Part shown: positions 32,654 to 42,906 of the stretch, one piece after another
Layout of the letters: every line of letters starts with the position of its first letter
How positions within the stretch are numbered: position 1 is the first letter of the stretch
Assembly: GCA_902562205.1 (NCBI GenBank)
Contig: CACESO010000008.1
Span: forward strand, 1-47,605
Direction: 5' to 3'
DNA length: 47,605 nucleotides
Source: an uncultured Pelagibacteraceae bacterium
GTDB taxonomy: Bacteria > Pseudomonadota > Alphaproteobacteria > Pelagibacterales > Pelagibacteraceae
Program-made: the position numbers and the translations under genes
Notes under the pieces: model-generated
Told to the model about the DNA's origin: nothing
The model's database searches: none
The model's input: only the letters and a program-made list of their open reading frames with translations

Positions 32654-33197
32654 ATTTAATTATACCATTACTTTGATAAATCTTTATATCACTAATTGAT
32701 TTGGGGTTTAATTTTTTTATCAAAATGTCTATTTTTTGCTTATTTTTTGGATGTATCCAGTTTTTTTTTATTTCATATAATGGAATTAAAGTAAAATTTC
32801 TTTGATGCATTCTTGGGTGTGGAGTAATAATTTTTTCTCCTTTATGAATAATGCTTTTACAAGTATTGTTGAAATCAATAATATCAATATCGCAAGTTCG
32901 TGGTGCGTTTTTTATACTTTTTTTTCTTCCTAATAATGTTTCTATTTTTTTTATTTTTTCAAATAAATCGATTATTGTTAAATCTGTTTTACATTCAATA
33001 ATGAGGTTTAAAAATTTTGGATTCGATTGATTTGGCCACGATGGTGTTTCATAAAGTTTTGAAACTTTAAGAAAGTAACAAAAATGTGATAAATGAAACT
33101 TAGTTTTTTCAATATTATAAGCTCTATTTCCCAAATTTGATCCAAGTGCCAGTATGATTGTATTATGAGGATCTTCTGAAATATCTTGCTTTATCAC
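32646..33197 (-). CDS. folK: HPPK (2-amino-4-hydroxy-6-hydroxymethyldihydropteridine pyrophosphokinase)
   Basis: 183 aa from a GTG at 33197, which overlaps the smpB end by 35 bases; longer ATG starts at 33341 or 33323 would lie deep in smpB and add non-family residues, so I reject them. Transfers pyrophosphate from ATP to the pterin in folate synthesis. Seen: [16 protein letters not shown] near residue 14-29, [10 protein letters not shown] near residue 45-54, and [20 protein letters not shown] near residue 87-106, with the metal Asp pair in the signature RTCDIDI, then [16 protein letters not shown] near residue 124-140. Stop overlaps the rsh start. Confidence 0.92.
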   Translation of the reverse strand: MIKQDISEDPHNTIILALGSNLGNRAYNIEKTKFHLSHFCYFLKVSKLYETPSWPNQSNPKFLNLIIECKTDLTIIDLFEKIKKIETLLGRKKSIKNAPRTCDIDIIDFNNTCKSIIHKGEKIITPHPRMHQRNFTLIPLYEIKKNWIHPKNKQKIDILIKKLNPKSISDIKIYQSNGIIKYA

Positions 33198-33630
33198 GGT
33201 TCCAGTCCCTTGTTTTTTTTGTTTGTCGTTTATCAAATCTTTTTTTACCTTTTGCGACGGCAATCTCCAACTTTGCTCTCCCTTTTTTAAAATACATTTT
33301 AAGAGGAATAAGTGACAATCCATCTCTATTAACTTTACCAATTAATTTTTTTATCTCTCTTTTATTTAACAACAGCTTCCTCTCTTCTCTAGGATTATGG
33401 TTAGTAAAACTTGCCTCTTTATAAATTGGAATGTGTGAATTTACTAAATAAAACTCACCATCTTTTTCAATAGCATAAGACTCTGCTATATTTACTTTTC
33501 CTGCTCTTACAGACTTAATCTCAGATCCTTTTAATACAATTCCCGCCTCTAAAATTTCTTGGAAAAAAAAATCAAAGGATGCTTTTCTATTTAAACAGAT
33601 TATTTTTTGTCCAGGTTCTTTTTTTATCAT
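33163..33630 (-). CDS. smpB: SsrA-binding protein SmpB
   Basis: 155 aa. It binds tmRNA and delivers it to stalled ribosomes. Seen: [15 protein letters not shown] at residues ~10-24, [23 protein letters not shown] near residue 29-51 (typical L.G.E.KS.R.G...), [12 protein letters not shown] near residue 77-88, [29 protein letters not shown] near residue 105-133, and a C-terminal basic helix to ARYFRRSS. All family motifs are present. It follows dapA by one base; its tail overlaps folK. The partner tmRNA gene is not in the window. Confidence 0.96.
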   Translation of the reverse strand: MIKKEPGQKIICLNRKASFDFFFQEILEAGIVLKGSEIKSVRAGKVNIAESYAIEKDGEFYLVNSHIPIYKEASFTNHNPREERKLLLNKREIKKLIGKVNRDGLSLIPLKMYFKKGRAKLEIAVAKGKKRFDKRQTKKTRDWNRDKARYFRRSS

Positions 33631-33631
33631 G

Positions 33632-34513
33632 CTACAATAATTTTGCAGATAATAACGCGTCTTTAACTTTTTCCTTTGTAGATTCTTGGATCTTTACTAA
33701 CGGTAGTCTAACATCATCGCTACATAGACCTAATAGTTTAGCTGCATATTTTGCAGGCGCTGGATTGCTTTCGATAAATAATGCTTTATGAAGTGGTTGA
33801 AGAAGACCATCAATTCTTGCAGCTTCTTTAATTTCTTTATCTGAAGTTGATTTTGAAAATTTTTGAAAATCAGAACATAGTTTTGGGGCTATATTAGCTG
33901 TAACTGAAATTATACCAACGCCTCCTCTTTTGTTAAATTCTAAAGCAAGACCATCTTCACCAGTCAACTGGATAAAATCAGGGCCTAATTTTTTTAAAGT
34001 TTGATCAAGTCTATTTAAATCTCCAGTCGCATCTTTTACACCAGCTATATTCTTAAGTTCATAAAGTCTTGCCATTGTATCAACTGACATATCAATTACG
34101 CATCTGCTCGGTATATTATAAATTATAATTGGTAGGCTAGTATTATCATTAATTGATTTGTAGTGTTGATATAAACCTTCTTGAGTTGGTTTGTTATAAT
34201 ATGGAGTTACCACTAGTACACCATCAGCTCCTGCTTTCTCTGCATGTTTTGTTAATGCTACAGCTTCGGTAGTAGAATTTGATCCAGTGCCTGCAATTAC
34301 TGGAATTTTGCCTTTTGCTTCTTTAATACAAAGCTCAATGACTTTTTCATGTTCTTCATGGCTCAATGTGGGCGATTCACCCGTTGTTCCTGCAGGAACT
34401 AAACCATTTGTGCCATTTTCAATATGAAAATTTATTAGTTTGATATAACAATCTTCGTCTAATTTATTATTTTTAAACGGAGTTAATAATGCAACATTTG
34501 ATCCTTTAAACAT
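33632..34513 (-). CDS. dapA: 4-hydroxy-tetrahydrodipicolinate synthase
   Basis: 293 aa. Condenses pyruvate with aspartate semialdehyde, the first committed step to lysine and meso-diaminopimelate for peptidoglycan. Seen: [13 protein letters not shown] near residue 8-20, [19 protein letters not shown] near residue 36-54, [18 protein letters not shown] near residue 100-117, [11 protein letters not shown] near residue 134-144 with the active Tyr, and [11 protein letters not shown] near residue 157-167 with the Schiff-base Lys. First gene of the packed minus-strand block; divergent from slt across 40 bases. Confidence 0.97.
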   Translation of the reverse strand: MFKGSNVALLTPFKNNKLDEDCYIKLINFHIENGTNGLVPAGTTGESPTLSHEEHEKVIELCIKEAKGKIPVIAGTGSNSTTEAVALTKHAEKAGADGVLVVTPYYNKPTQEGLYQHYKSINDNTSLPIIIYNIPSRCVIDMSVDTMARLYELKNIAGVKDATGDLNRLDQTLKKLGPDFIQLTGEDGLALEFNKRGGVGIISVTANIAPKLCSDFQKFSKSTSDKEIKEAARIDGLLQPLHKALFIESNPAPAKYAAKLLGLCSDDVRLPLVKIQESTKEKVKDALLSAKLL

Positions 34514-34553
34514 ATAACTTTATAACATAGATTATCGATTCATTTACAAAAAT

Positions 34554-36803
34554 ATGATCTTTTTTAAAATATTTATCAAATTTATTTTAATCTTTCTGTT
34601 AATTTTAGGCTCATATTCATTTTCAAGTGAGTTAATTATTCCACCAAAAAAACCAGCATTATCTGCTGAGGTTAAAAAAAAGATTATATCAAAAAAGAAT
34701 ATTATACCTCCAATAAAACCTACAGTTAAAAAAGAGAAAGAAATTCAAGAAGAAAAAAAAGAAAAAGTTAAAAAAGTGGAAACTGATAAGGATTTTCAAA
34801 ATATAGGAATTTTGCTACCTAAAAAGAAACCAACAATAATTGTTAAAAAGACAGAGCCAAAAAAGGAAAAAGTTAAAAAATCAAAATACTATAGTAAAAA
34901 AGACGTAAAAATAGCTCAACAATCTTTAGATTTAATTAAGAGAAAAAAGTGGCAAAGTGCAATCAAAATTGCTTCTCGTGCAAAAGATAAGTCAATTTAT
35001 GACTTCACAATGTGGAGATACCTATTAGAAAGAAATAATAATGCAAATTATTCTGACTATAGTTCATTTTTAAAAAGAAATGAAACTTATCCTCGTCGTG
35101 GTAGAATTGAATATCTATCTGAAAAGAAATTATCAGTTAAAAAAATTGGTCACAGAAAAATAATAGATTTATTCGAGGATAAAAAACCATTAAGTGGATA
35201 CGGAGAGATAGTTTTGGGGGAAAGTTTATTACAAGATGGGCAAAATGTAGACGGTATAAAGTTGATAAAAAAAGGTTGGATTACTGCCGATTTATCTAAA
35301 GCAGAACTTAGACCTACATACAAACGAATAAAAAAATATTTATCATCAGAAGACCATATTAAAAGGGCTGATTACCTAGCTTGGGAAAATAAATATTGGG
35401 ATTTAAAAAGAATGTTGAGATATTTACCGAAAGATTATCAGCTTCTTTATACTGCGAGGCAATTGTTAATGAGTAAGTCATATGGTGTTGACAATGCAAT
35501 TTCAAAAGTGCCTGAAAGTTTCAGAAATGACCCAGGTCTTAACTATGACAGATTAAAATGGAGAAGAAAAAGAGGTCGAGTAGATAGCTCATTAGAAATT
35601 TTGTTAAAAATTAAGAATACTAAGGGTTATATGGTAAGACCAGACAAATGGTGGGTGGAAAGGTCTATTATTGGAAGATCGTTAATTTATAAAAAGAAAT
35701 ATCAAACAGCCTACAAAATTGTCAATAACCACTCATTAGAACAAGGAACTCCGGAATACGCTGAGGCAGAATGGTTTAGTGGATGGATCGCTTTAAGTTT
35801 CTTAAATGATCCAATTTTAGCAAGAGAACACTTTAAATCTTTTTATCAAAATGTTGGTTATCCAATAAGTTTATCTAGAGGAGCATTTTGGTTAGGAAGA
35901 ACGTATGAAAAACTGGGTGACCCCGTAACAGCCGATAAATATTACAGTGAAGCGTCTAAATTTCCGACTACATATTATGGGCAACTTGCACATATGAAAA
36001 TTAAACCAGACGAAACATTTTCTTTAAATGAAACTATGAAAGCAAACGATAAATACAAAAAAGAATTTAAGGACAAGAAATTATATAAACTCGTTTATTT
36101 ACTTTATGAGATAGAAAGAGATAAATATACAAAACATATTTTACGTCATTTAGCTCTTGATAATATAGATCAAGGAAGTGAAGTTCTAGCTGCAGAACTT
36201 GCTACTGAAATTTCAAGATATGATTTTGCGATTCAAATATCTAAATTGGCATCTTATGAAAAAAGATTTCACAATCAATATAACTATCCTGTTATCAGCA
36301 CACCAACTATGGTTGGGGGAAGAAAAATTCCTAACCCTGCATTGATACTTGCAGTTATAAGACAAGAGAGTGAATTTGATAGTAAAGCAAATAGTTACGC
36401 TGGTGCGAGAGGTATGATGCAACTTATGACTTACACAGCTAAGATTGTTGCAAAGCAAGCTAAGCTACCATATTCAAAATCAAGATTAACTTCAGATCCT
36501 GAATACAATATTAATTTAGGGTCTCATTATTTAGCAGGATTAATTTTAGAATATGATGGTGCCTACCCTTTTGCTATTGCCGCTTATAATGCGGGACCTA
36601 AAAGAGTAAGATATTGGAAAAAAATAAATAAAAATCCTCAAAAGGATCAAGTGGATTATGTTGATTGGATTGAACTTATTAAATTTAAAGAAACAAGAAA
36701 TTATGTTCAAAGAGTTTTGGAAAATTATAACGTTTATCGATACGTGCTAGAGCAAAAGCCTATCAAAATGAAAGATTTTTTCGCTAATTACCCACTATAC
36801 TAA
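34554..36803 (+). CDS. slt: Soluble lytic murein transglycosylase
   Basis: 749 aa. Cleaves peptidoglycan glycan strands with 1,6-anhydro product formation in the periplasm. Seen: an N-terminal signal segment (residues 1-~24), then a Lys/Pro/Glu-rich linker to ~115 with three similar motifs (IPPKKP 29-34, IPPIKP 51-56, LPKKKP 88-93), a long superhelical U domain (~115-560), and a C-terminal SLT catalytic domain with ILAVIRQESEFDSKANSYAGARGMM-type motif in which Glu 605 is the catalytic acid; AAYNAGPKRVRYW near residue 679-691. Lipobox absent. Length is longer than E. coli Slt70 because of the linker. Confidence 0.93.
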   Translation: MIFFKIFIKFILIFLLILGSYSFSSELIIPPKKPALSAEVKKKIISKKNIIPPIKPTVKKEKEIQEEKKEKVKKVETDKDFQNIGILLPKKKPTIIVKKTEPKKEKVKKSKYYSKKDVKIAQQSLDLIKRKKWQSAIKIASRAKDKSIYDFTMWRYLLERNNNANYSDYSSFLKRNETYPRRGRIEYLSEKKLSVKKIGHRKIIDLFEDKKPLSGYGEIVLGESLLQDGQNVDGIKLIKKGWITADLSKAELRPTYKRIKKYLSSEDHIKRADYLAWENKYWDLKRMLRYLPKDYQLLYTARQLLMSKSYGVDNAISKVPESFRNDPGLNYDRLKWRRKRGRVDSSLEILLKIKNTKGYMVRPDKWWVERSIIGRSLIYKKKYQTAYKIVNNHSLEQGTPEYAEAEWFSGWIALSFLNDPILAREHFKSFYQNVGYPISLSRGAFWLGRTYEKLGDPVTADKYYSEASKFPTTYYGQLAHMKIKPDETFSLNETMKANDKYKKEFKDKKLYKLVYLLYEIERDKYTKHILRHLALDNIDQGSEVLAAELATEISRYDFAIQISKLASYEKRFHNQYNYPVISTPTMVGGRKIPNPALILAVIRQESEFDSKANSYAGARGMMQLMTYTAKIVAKQAKLPYSKSRLTSDPEYNINLGSHYLAGLILEYDGAYPFAIAAYNAGPKRVRYWKKINKNPQKDQVDYVDWIELIKFKETRNYVQRVLENYNVYRYVLEQKPIKMKDFFANYPLY

Positions 36804-36814
36804 TTTCTGAAAAA

Positions 36815-36909
36815 TGGCGGAAGGAGAGGGATTCGAACCCTCGGTACACCTTTTCAAGCGTACGGCGGTTTAGCAAACCGCTGGTTTAAACCAGCTCACC
36901 CATCCTTCC
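36815..36909 (-). tRNA. tRNA-Ser (anticodon GCU)
   Basis: 95 bases including encoded CCA (36815-36817 on the opposite strand). Acceptor stem GGAAGGA pairs with TCCTTCC, discriminator G. The anticodon arm (GGTTT-GCT-AAACC) gives GCU, reading AGC/AGU. A long variable arm and a GGTTCGAATCC T-arm confirm a class II tRNA. It lies between slt and soxB. Confidence 0.97.
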
Positions 36910-36971
36910 TTATATACTGTGTAACTTGAAATCATTGAATATTCAATATTTATCAAGTAATTTCTCAAAAA

Positions 36972-38225
36972 ATGAAAAATAAATATTCTATATTTTCTTT
37001 AATAAAGAATGCTTTTAGCAACCATGAAAATTGGCAAAGAGCATGGAGAGATCCTGAACCTAAAAAAGAGTATGATGCTGTAATTGTTGGTGGCGGCGGT
37101 CACGGTCTAGCCACTGCATATTATTTAGCGAAAAAACATAATTTAACAAACATTGCTGTTGTTGAGAAAGGTTGGATTGGTGGAGGTAACACTGGAAGAA
37201 ACACTACAATTATCAGATCAAATTATTTATGGGACGCCAGCGCAGGTTTATATGATCACGCATTAAAGATTTGGGAAGGTTTGTCCCAAGAACTTAATTA
37301 CAATGTAATGTTCAGCCAAAGAGGAGTTATGAATTTAGCTCATAATTTACAAGACGTAAGAGATCTAAAAAGAAGAACTCACGCAAATAGATTAAATGGT
37401 ATTGATGCTGTTTGGTTGGAAACAGATGAAGTAAAAAAGTTTTGTCCGATAATAAATACTTCTCAAGATATTAGGTATCCAGTATTAGGTGGTACATTAC
37501 AAAAAAGAGCTGGTACAGCTAGACATGATGCTGTTGCTTGGGGTTATGCAAGAGGCGCTGATGAAATGGGAGTTGATATAATTCAAAATTGCGAAGTTAA
37601 AGGGATTAAAAGAAATGGAGATACAGTTGAAGGTCTAGAAACAACAAAAGGATTTATCAAAACAAAAAAGATTGGTGTTGTTGCTGCAGGACATTCAAGC
37701 GTAATAGCAAATATGGCGGGACTTAAGTTGCCACTCGAAAGTAAACCTTTACAAGCGCTTGTATCAGAGCCAGTAAAACCAATAATCGATACTGTTGTAA
37801 TGTCAAATGCTGTTCATGCTTATGTGAGTCAATCAGATAAAGGTGAATTAGTGATTGGTGCAGGAACTGACTCATATGTTTCTTACACACAAAAGGGAAG
37901 CTTTAATATTGTAGAAGAAACACTTAAAGCTATATTAGAATTATATCCAATTTTTAGTAGAATGAAGATGTTAAGACAATGGGGTGGAATTGTTGACATT
38001 TGTCCAGATGCAAGCCCGATAATTAGTAAAACATCAATCAAAGGTCTTTATTTTAATTGTGGTTGGGGAACTGGTGGATTTAAAGCAACACCTGGTTCGG
38101 GTGATTTATTTGCTCATACAATCGCTAATGATGAACCTCATAAATTAAATGCTGCATTTAACATTAATAGATTTGTAAGTGGTGATCTAGTAGATGAACA
38201 TGGAGCAGCAGCTGTTGCCCACTAA
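36972..38225 (+). CDS. soxB: Sarcosine oxidase beta subunit
   Basis: 417 aa. Heterotetrameric sarcosine oxidase (with soxA, D, G) oxidatively demethylates sarcosine to glycine with C1 transfer to tetrahydrofolate. This subunit binds FAD and carries covalent FMN. Seen: an N-terminal [25 protein letters not shown] motif near residue 35-56, [17 protein letters not shown] near residue 71-87, the FMN-anchoring His in [18 protein letters not shown] near residue 180-197, and a C-terminal [17 protein letters not shown] with the usual FAD end. It leads the plus-strand soxBDAG operon with one-base overlaps. Confidence 0.96.
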   Translation: MKNKYSIFSLIKNAFSNHENWQRAWRDPEPKKEYDAVIVGGGGHGLATAYYLAKKHNLTNIAVVEKGWIGGGNTGRNTTIIRSNYLWDASAGLYDHALKIWEGLSQELNYNVMFSQRGVMNLAHNLQDVRDLKRRTHANRLNGIDAVWLETDEVKKFCPIINTSQDIRYPVLGGTLQKRAGTARHDAVAWGYARGADEMGVDIIQNCEVKGIKRNGDTVEGLETTKGFIKTKKIGVVAAGHSSVIANMAGLKLPLESKPLQALVSEPVKPIIDTVVMSNAVHAYVSQSDKGELVIGAGTDSYVSYTQKGSFNIVEETLKAILELYPIFSRMKMLRQWGGIVDICPDASPIISKTSIKGLYFNCGWGTGGFKATPGSGDLFAHTIANDEPHKLNAAFNINRFVSGDLVDEHGAAAVAH

Positions 38226-38500
38226 TGTTTTTAATTAATTGTCCATATTGTGGTGAAAGAGATCAATCAGAATTTGTTTCTGGTGGTGAAGCTCATATAG
38301 CAAGACCCAAACAACCTACCGAATTAAATGATGATCAATGGGCAGAATATTTGTTTATGAGAAAAAATATTAAGGGTATCCAATTTGAAAGATGGAATCA
38401 TGCACATGGATGTAGAAAATGGTTTAATGTAGCTCGTGACACCTCAAATGATAAAATAGAAATAATATACAAAATGGGTGAACAACCACCAAAATTATAA
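38225..38500 (+). CDS. soxD: Sarcosine oxidase delta subunit
   Basis: 91 aa. Small zinc-binding subunit of the heterotetramer. Seen: LINCPYCGERDQSEF with Cys 5 and Cys 8, then GEAHIARPKQP near residue 22-32, ERWNHAHGCRKWFNVARDT near residue 54-72 with His and Cys ligands. Its ATG shares one base with the soxB stop, and its TAA shares one base with soxA. Length is normal. Confidence 0.95.
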   Translation: MFLINCPYCGERDQSEFVSGGEAHIARPKQPTELNDDQWAEYLFMRKNIKGIQFERWNHAHGCRKWFNVARDTSNDKIEIIYKMGEQPPKL

Positions 38501-41500
38501 TGTCCAAAAATCTAAGAATAAATAATAAACAATTTGTAGACGAAACTAGAAAACTATCTTTTGTTTTTAATGGAAAAAAATTATACGGATATAAAGGCGA
38601 TACACTAGCCTCTGCCCTACTTTCAAATGATATTCATCTTGTGGGAAGAAGTTTTAAGTACCATAGACCAAGAGGAATAATGACTTCCGGTTCTGAGGAA
38701 CCAAATGCAATTCTTCAAATAGGAAATGACGATGCTTTAACAGAGCCTAACGTACGAGCTACTGAAATCGAGTTATATGATGGTTTAATTTGTAACAGTC
38801 AGAATTGTTGGCCAAGTGTAAACTTTGATATAGGTGGAATAAATAATTTTTTATCACCTCTCCTTCCTGCAGGTTTTTATTATAAAACATTTATGTGGCC
38901 AGCAAGTTTTTGGGAAAAGTACGAATACTTTATTCGTAAGTCTGCTGGCTTAGGAAAATCCCCAACGAAACAAGATCCGGATATGTACGACCATAGATAT
39001 ATGCACTGTGATATCTTAATAGTTGGAGGTGGTGTTTCTGGTTTAATAGCGGCTAAAATAGCTTCTGATGATAATAAAAAGGTTTTATTGTTAGAGGATA
39101 AGGAATTACTGGGAGGTTCATTAATTTATGATGATAATGATATCTCTAAAATTGATAATCAAAAAAGCAGTGAATGGTTAAAAAAGCTCATTGAAAACAT
39201 TAAAAATGATAAAAATATCATTATTAAAACTAGAACAAGTCTTGCTGCTTATCATAATTATAACTTTTTACTAGCAAGGCAAAATTTAACTGATCATTTA
39301 AGTGTTAATGACCGTAATAATAAAATCAGACAAAGGCTTTACAAAATAAGAGCAAAAAAAGTAATTATCTCCACTGGGGCTATAGAAAGACCTCAAGTTT
39401 TTCATAACAACGACAGACCCGGTATAATGTTGGCATCTGCTGTAAAAAAATACATAGATTATTATGGTGTTAGATGTGGTTTAGAAAATGTTATATTTAC
39501 CAATAACGACAGTGCTTATGAAACAGCTTTATCTTTACATAAATCAGGCACAAAATTAAATGCAATAGTAGATATTAGAGAAAATTCATCTTCAGAAATA
39601 GTAAATAAAGTAAAAAGTTTAGGAATACAAATATATTGGAACCATACAATAGCAAACACCAAAGGTTATAAAAGAATTAACAAAGTAGCAATAATGAAGC
39701 TAAATGATAAAGGCAATGACGTTATCGGAAAAAAGATTGAATTAAATTGCGATTGCTTAGCAATTTCTGGTGGCTGGACCCCTATGGTTCATCTATTTAC
39801 ACAATCTGGTGGTAAACTTAAGTTTGATAATAAAGATAATATTTTTGTTCCAGATAAAACAAATTTGAATCAATTAAGTATTGGTTCTGCAAAAGGAGAT
39901 TTTGAATTAGATGATGTTTTAAAAAACTCAATAAAAGATACAAAAAAGTTTTTGCAGATTGAAAATTCTAATTATGATAAAATTGACGTTCAATGCTCTA
40001 AGGAAAAAGAGAAAAAAAATATATGGTTACTTCCATCAGATAAACCGTTAAGTAAAACAAAACCATTTTTAGATTATCAAAATGATAGCACTGCAAAAGA
40101 TATAAAATTAGCTTTACGAGAAGGCTTTAAATCAATTGAACATGTAAAAAGATATACAACGACTGGCATGGGTACTGATCAAGGTAAACTTGCTAACATG
40201 CATGCCTTAGGTATAGTTGCTGATACAACTAATACTAATATGGGTGATCTAGGTACGACAACGTTTAGACCTCCATATACTCCACTCACTTTTGGAACCA
40301 TAGTAGGTAGAAACGTTGGACAATTTTTTGATATTTTTAGAAAAACTCCTATGCATGAGTGGCACGTTGATAATAATGCAAAGTTTGAAAATGTCGGCCA
40401 ATGGAAACGTGCTTGGTATTATCCAAAAGATGGTGAAACAATGCATGATGCTGTGCAAAGGGAAAGTAAAGCTGCAAGAGAGTCTAGTGGAATATTAGAT
40501 GCTTCAACACTCGGTAAAATCGACATTCAAGGAACTGATGCAAATGAGTTTCTTAATAGAGTTTACACAAATGCTTGGTCAAAATTACAAATAGGTAAAT
40601 GTAGATATGGTTTAATGTTGAATGAAGATGGTATGGTTTACGATGATGGAGTGACAACAAAACTAGGTGAAAATCACTATTTAATGACAACAACAACTGG
40701 CGGTGCTGCAAATGTCATGTCCAAACTTGAAGATTATTTACAAACAGAATGGCCAGAATTAGATGTATTTTTAACATCAGTTACGGATCATTATGCAACA
40801 GCGAGTGTATGTGGTCCAAACGCAAAAAAAATCATTAATAAAATTTTTAAAAATTTAGATTTATCTGATGAAAGTTTCCCACATATGTCATTTAAAGAGG
40901 TAAAGCTAGGTAATATAAACTGTAGAATCATGCGGATAAGTTTTACAGGTGAACTAAGTTATGAAATTAATGTGGAAGCATCATACGGTAAATATATTTG
41001 GGAAAAATGTATTGAAGCTGGAAAAGAATTTAAAATTACTCCTTATGGAACCGAAACTATGCACCTTTTAAGGGCTGAAAAAGGATTTATCATTGTTGGC
41101 CAAGATACTGATGGAACAATGACACCAGTAGATCTTCAAATGGATTGGATAATTAGTAAAAAAAAATATGACTTTATTGGTAAACGATCTCTATATAGAA
41201 GCGATACTATTAGAGAAGATAGAAAACAATTAGTCGGACTTTTAACTGATGACCCTAATGAAATTTTAGAAGAAGGTGCTCAAATTGTTAAAGACGAAAA
41301 TAAAAAGCCTGTGAATATGCTTGGACATGTAACTTCAAGCTATTTCAGTCCAACTTTAAAAAAATCTATTGCTTTAGCCGTTTTGAAAGAAGGTAAAAAA
41401 CTCAAGGGACAAAAACTCTTGGTTCCAATGATAGATAAAACAATTAAAGTAACTGTATCAGACACAGTCTTCTTAGATAAAGAAAATGAGAGAATAAATG

Positions 41501-41505
41501 GATAA
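38500..41505 (+). CDS. soxA: Sarcosine oxidase alpha subunit
   Basis: 1001 aa, as expected. Domains: an N-terminal 2Fe-2S-like fold without the cluster (residues ~1-100; GRSFKYHRPRGIMTSGSEEPN near 48-68), an NAD-binding domain starting with CDILIVGGGVSGLIAAKIASD near residue 170-190 and VIISTGAIERPQVFHNNDRPG near residue 288-308, then a glycine-cleavage T-protein-like folate domain (~600-1001) with GILDASTLGKIDIQGTDA and SFTGELSYEINV. The folate domain would trap formaldehyde as methylene-THF. The 3' end overlaps soxG by eight bases. Confidence 0.96.
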   Translation: MSKNLRINNKQFVDETRKLSFVFNGKKLYGYKGDTLASALLSNDIHLVGRSFKYHRPRGIMTSGSEEPNAILQIGNDDALTEPNVRATEIELYDGLICNSQNCWPSVNFDIGGINNFLSPLLPAGFYYKTFMWPASFWEKYEYFIRKSAGLGKSPTKQDPDMYDHRYMHCDILIVGGGVSGLIAAKIASDDNKKVLLLEDKELLGGSLIYDDNDISKIDNQKSSEWLKKLIENIKNDKNIIIKTRTSLAAYHNYNFLLARQNLTDHLSVNDRNNKIRQRLYKIRAKKVIISTGAIERPQVFHNNDRPGIMLASAVKKYIDYYGVRCGLENVIFTNNDSAYETALSLHKSGTKLNAIVDIRENSSSEIVNKVKSLGIQIYWNHTIANTKGYKRINKVAIMKLNDKGNDVIGKKIELNCDCLAISGGWTPMVHLFTQSGGKLKFDNKDNIFVPDKTNLNQLSIGSAKGDFELDDVLKNSIKDTKKFLQIENSNYDKIDVQCSKEKEKKNIWLLPSDKPLSKTKPFLDYQNDSTAKDIKLALREGFKSIEHVKRYTTTGMGTDQGKLANMHALGIVADTTNTNMGDLGTTTFRPPYTPLTFGTIVGRNVGQFFDIFRKTPMHEWHVDNNAKFENVGQWKRAWYYPKDGETMHDAVQRESKAARESSGILDASTLGKIDIQGTDANEFLNRVYTNAWSKLQIGKCRYGLMLNEDGMVYDDGVTTKLGENHYLMTTTTGGAANVMSKLEDYLQTEWPELDVFLTSVTDHYATASVCGPNAKKIINKIFKNLDLSDESFPHMSFKEVKLGNINCRIMRISFTGELSYEINVEASYGKYIWEKCIEAGKEFKITPYGTETMHLLRAEKGFIIVGQDTDGTMTPVDLQMDWIISKKKYDFIGKRSLYRSDTIREDRKQLVGLLTDDPNEILEEGAQIVKDENKKPVNMLGHVTSSYFSPTLKKSIALAVLKEGKKLKGQKLLVPMIDKTIKVTVSDTVFLDKENERING

Positions 41506-42043
41506 TATTAATACAGCTATTAAAGACAAAAGAGAATATTCAGATTTAAATCTAAAAGAGGTAGAACCAATTACTAAAATTAACTTACGTGGAAAAAAAA
41601 GAGAGTTCTTTACAAAAGTTGGCCAACTACTCTCTGTTATTTTGCCAACGGAAAGTAATACTTCTACAAGTAACCAAGAATTAAGCGCTTTATGGCTAAG
41701 TCCAGATGAATGGATGGTTTATACAAATAGCATGAATAAAGAAATTTTTGATAGAGTTTTTAAAGAAATTTCATCACTTAACTACGGAGCAGTTACAAAT
41801 GTAAGTGACCAATGGGTGTGTATTAATATTTCTGGGGATAAATTATACGAATTGCTCTCAATGAGTTGTCCATTTGATTTCTCAAAATTTAAAGATACTA
41901 AAGGATCCACAACCCAAACTATAATTAATCATATTGATGTAATCATTCATAACCTGGGTGATAACAATATAAATTTATTTGTAAGACGATCATTTTCTAA
42001 CCATTTATGGGATTGGCTTAATGACGGGGCGAATTTATTGTAA
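41498..42043 (+). CDS. soxG: Sarcosine oxidase gamma subunit
   Basis: 181 aa. Structural fourth subunit of heterotetrameric sarcosine oxidase, resembling the T-protein/YgfZ fold. Seen: KINLRGKKREFFTKVGQLLSVILPTES near residue 28-54, ALWLSPDEWMVYT near residue 64-76, TNVSDQWVCINISGDKLYELLSMSCPFDFS near residue 97-126, and FVRRSFSNHLWDWL near residue 161-174. Diverged but typical for this subunit. The start overlaps soxA by eight bases; the amino-acid transport genes follow after 58 bases. Confidence 0.92.
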   Translation: MDNINTAIKDKREYSDLNLKEVEPITKINLRGKKREFFTKVGQLLSVILPTESNTSTSNQELSALWLSPDEWMVYTNSMNKEIFDRVFKEISSLNYGAVTNVSDQWVCINISGDKLYELLSMSCPFDFSKFKDTKGSTTQTIINHIDVIIHNLGDNNINLFVRRSFSNHLWDWLNDGANLL

Positions 42044-42101
42044 AATTTAACTGCGTCAAGGTTAGCATAGAAAAATATCTTAAATTATCTTATTAACACT
42101 T

Positions 42102-42866
42102 ATGAAAAAAATTATCATATTATTATTTACTTTATTATTCTCATTTTCAGCAAACGCTTCTTCTTTAGACAAAATTCTTTCAAATGGAGAGTTAAGAGTT
42201 GGTACAACCGGAGACTGGGATCCAATGACTATAAAGGATCCTTCTACAAATACCTATAAAGGTTTCGACATTGATGTCATGAACGAACTTGCAAAAGACA
42301 TGGGTGTAAAAATTAAGTTTGTTCCCGCTGAATGGAAAACTATAGTTTCTGGAATAACTTCAAACAGATATGATATTTCAACAAGTGTAACAAAAACTCC
42401 TAAAAGAGCAGAAGTAGCAGGTTTCACAGAAACTTATTACAAATATGGAACTGTTCCACTGGTTTTAAAGAAAAATTTAAGTAAATTTTCAACTTGGGAT
42501 TCTCTAAACAATAAAGATGTTACAATCGCTACAACACTTGGAACTTCACAAGAAGAAAAAGCTAAAGAATTCTTCCCTAAATCAAAATTAAATTCAGTAG
42601 AGGCACCGGCAAGAGACTTCCAGGAAGTACTTGCAGGAAGAGCTGATGGTAATATTACAAGTTCAACGGAAGCCAACAAATTAGTTATTAAATATCCACA
42701 ATTAGCAATTGTTCCAGATGGCGAAAAAAATCCAGCTTTCTTAGCTATGATGGTTGGTAAAAATGATGATAAGTGGAGAAAGTACGTTAACGATTGGATC
42801 AATAAGAAAAAGAAATCTGGTTTCTTCAAAGAACTTTTAGCAAAATACAATCTTAAAAGCTTATAA
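42102..42866 (+). CDS. Amino-acid ABC transporter substrate-binding protein (family 3)
   Basis: 254 aa. Periplasmic ligand-binding protein of the polar amino acid/cyclohexadienyl dehydratase-like family 3. Seen: a signal peptide (residues 1-~19, cleavage after ANA), [19 protein letters not shown] near residue 29-47, [23 protein letters not shown] near residue 52-74, the [13 protein letters not shown] block near residue 90-102, and [15 protein letters not shown] near residue 207-221. The next gene is a matching permease, so this is its likely partner. The ligand cannot be read from sequence; the nearby sarcosine oxidase may mean an N-methylated or related amino acid, but that is a guess. Confidence 0.9.
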   Translation: MKKIIILLFTLLFSFSANASSLDKILSNGELRVGTTGDWDPMTIKDPSTNTYKGFDIDVMNELAKDMGVKIKFVPAEWKTIVSGITSNRYDISTSVTKTPKRAEVAGFTETYYKYGTVPLVLKKNLSKFSTWDSLNNKDVTIATTLGTSQEEKAKEFFPKSKLNSVEAPARDFQEVLAGRADGNITSSTEANKLVIKYPQLAIVPDGEKNPAFLAMMVGKNDDKWRKYVNDWINKKKKSGFFKELLAKYNLKSL

Positions 42867-42906
42867 TAAATTAGCTATTAATAATTAATTCTTTATAAAT
42901 ATAAGT

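Noticed and set aside
42437-42850. 137-codon minus-strand ORF opposite the binding-protein gene
   Set aside because: It is a shadow frame of a strong family 3 binding protein with signal peptide; no family features in the minus frame.
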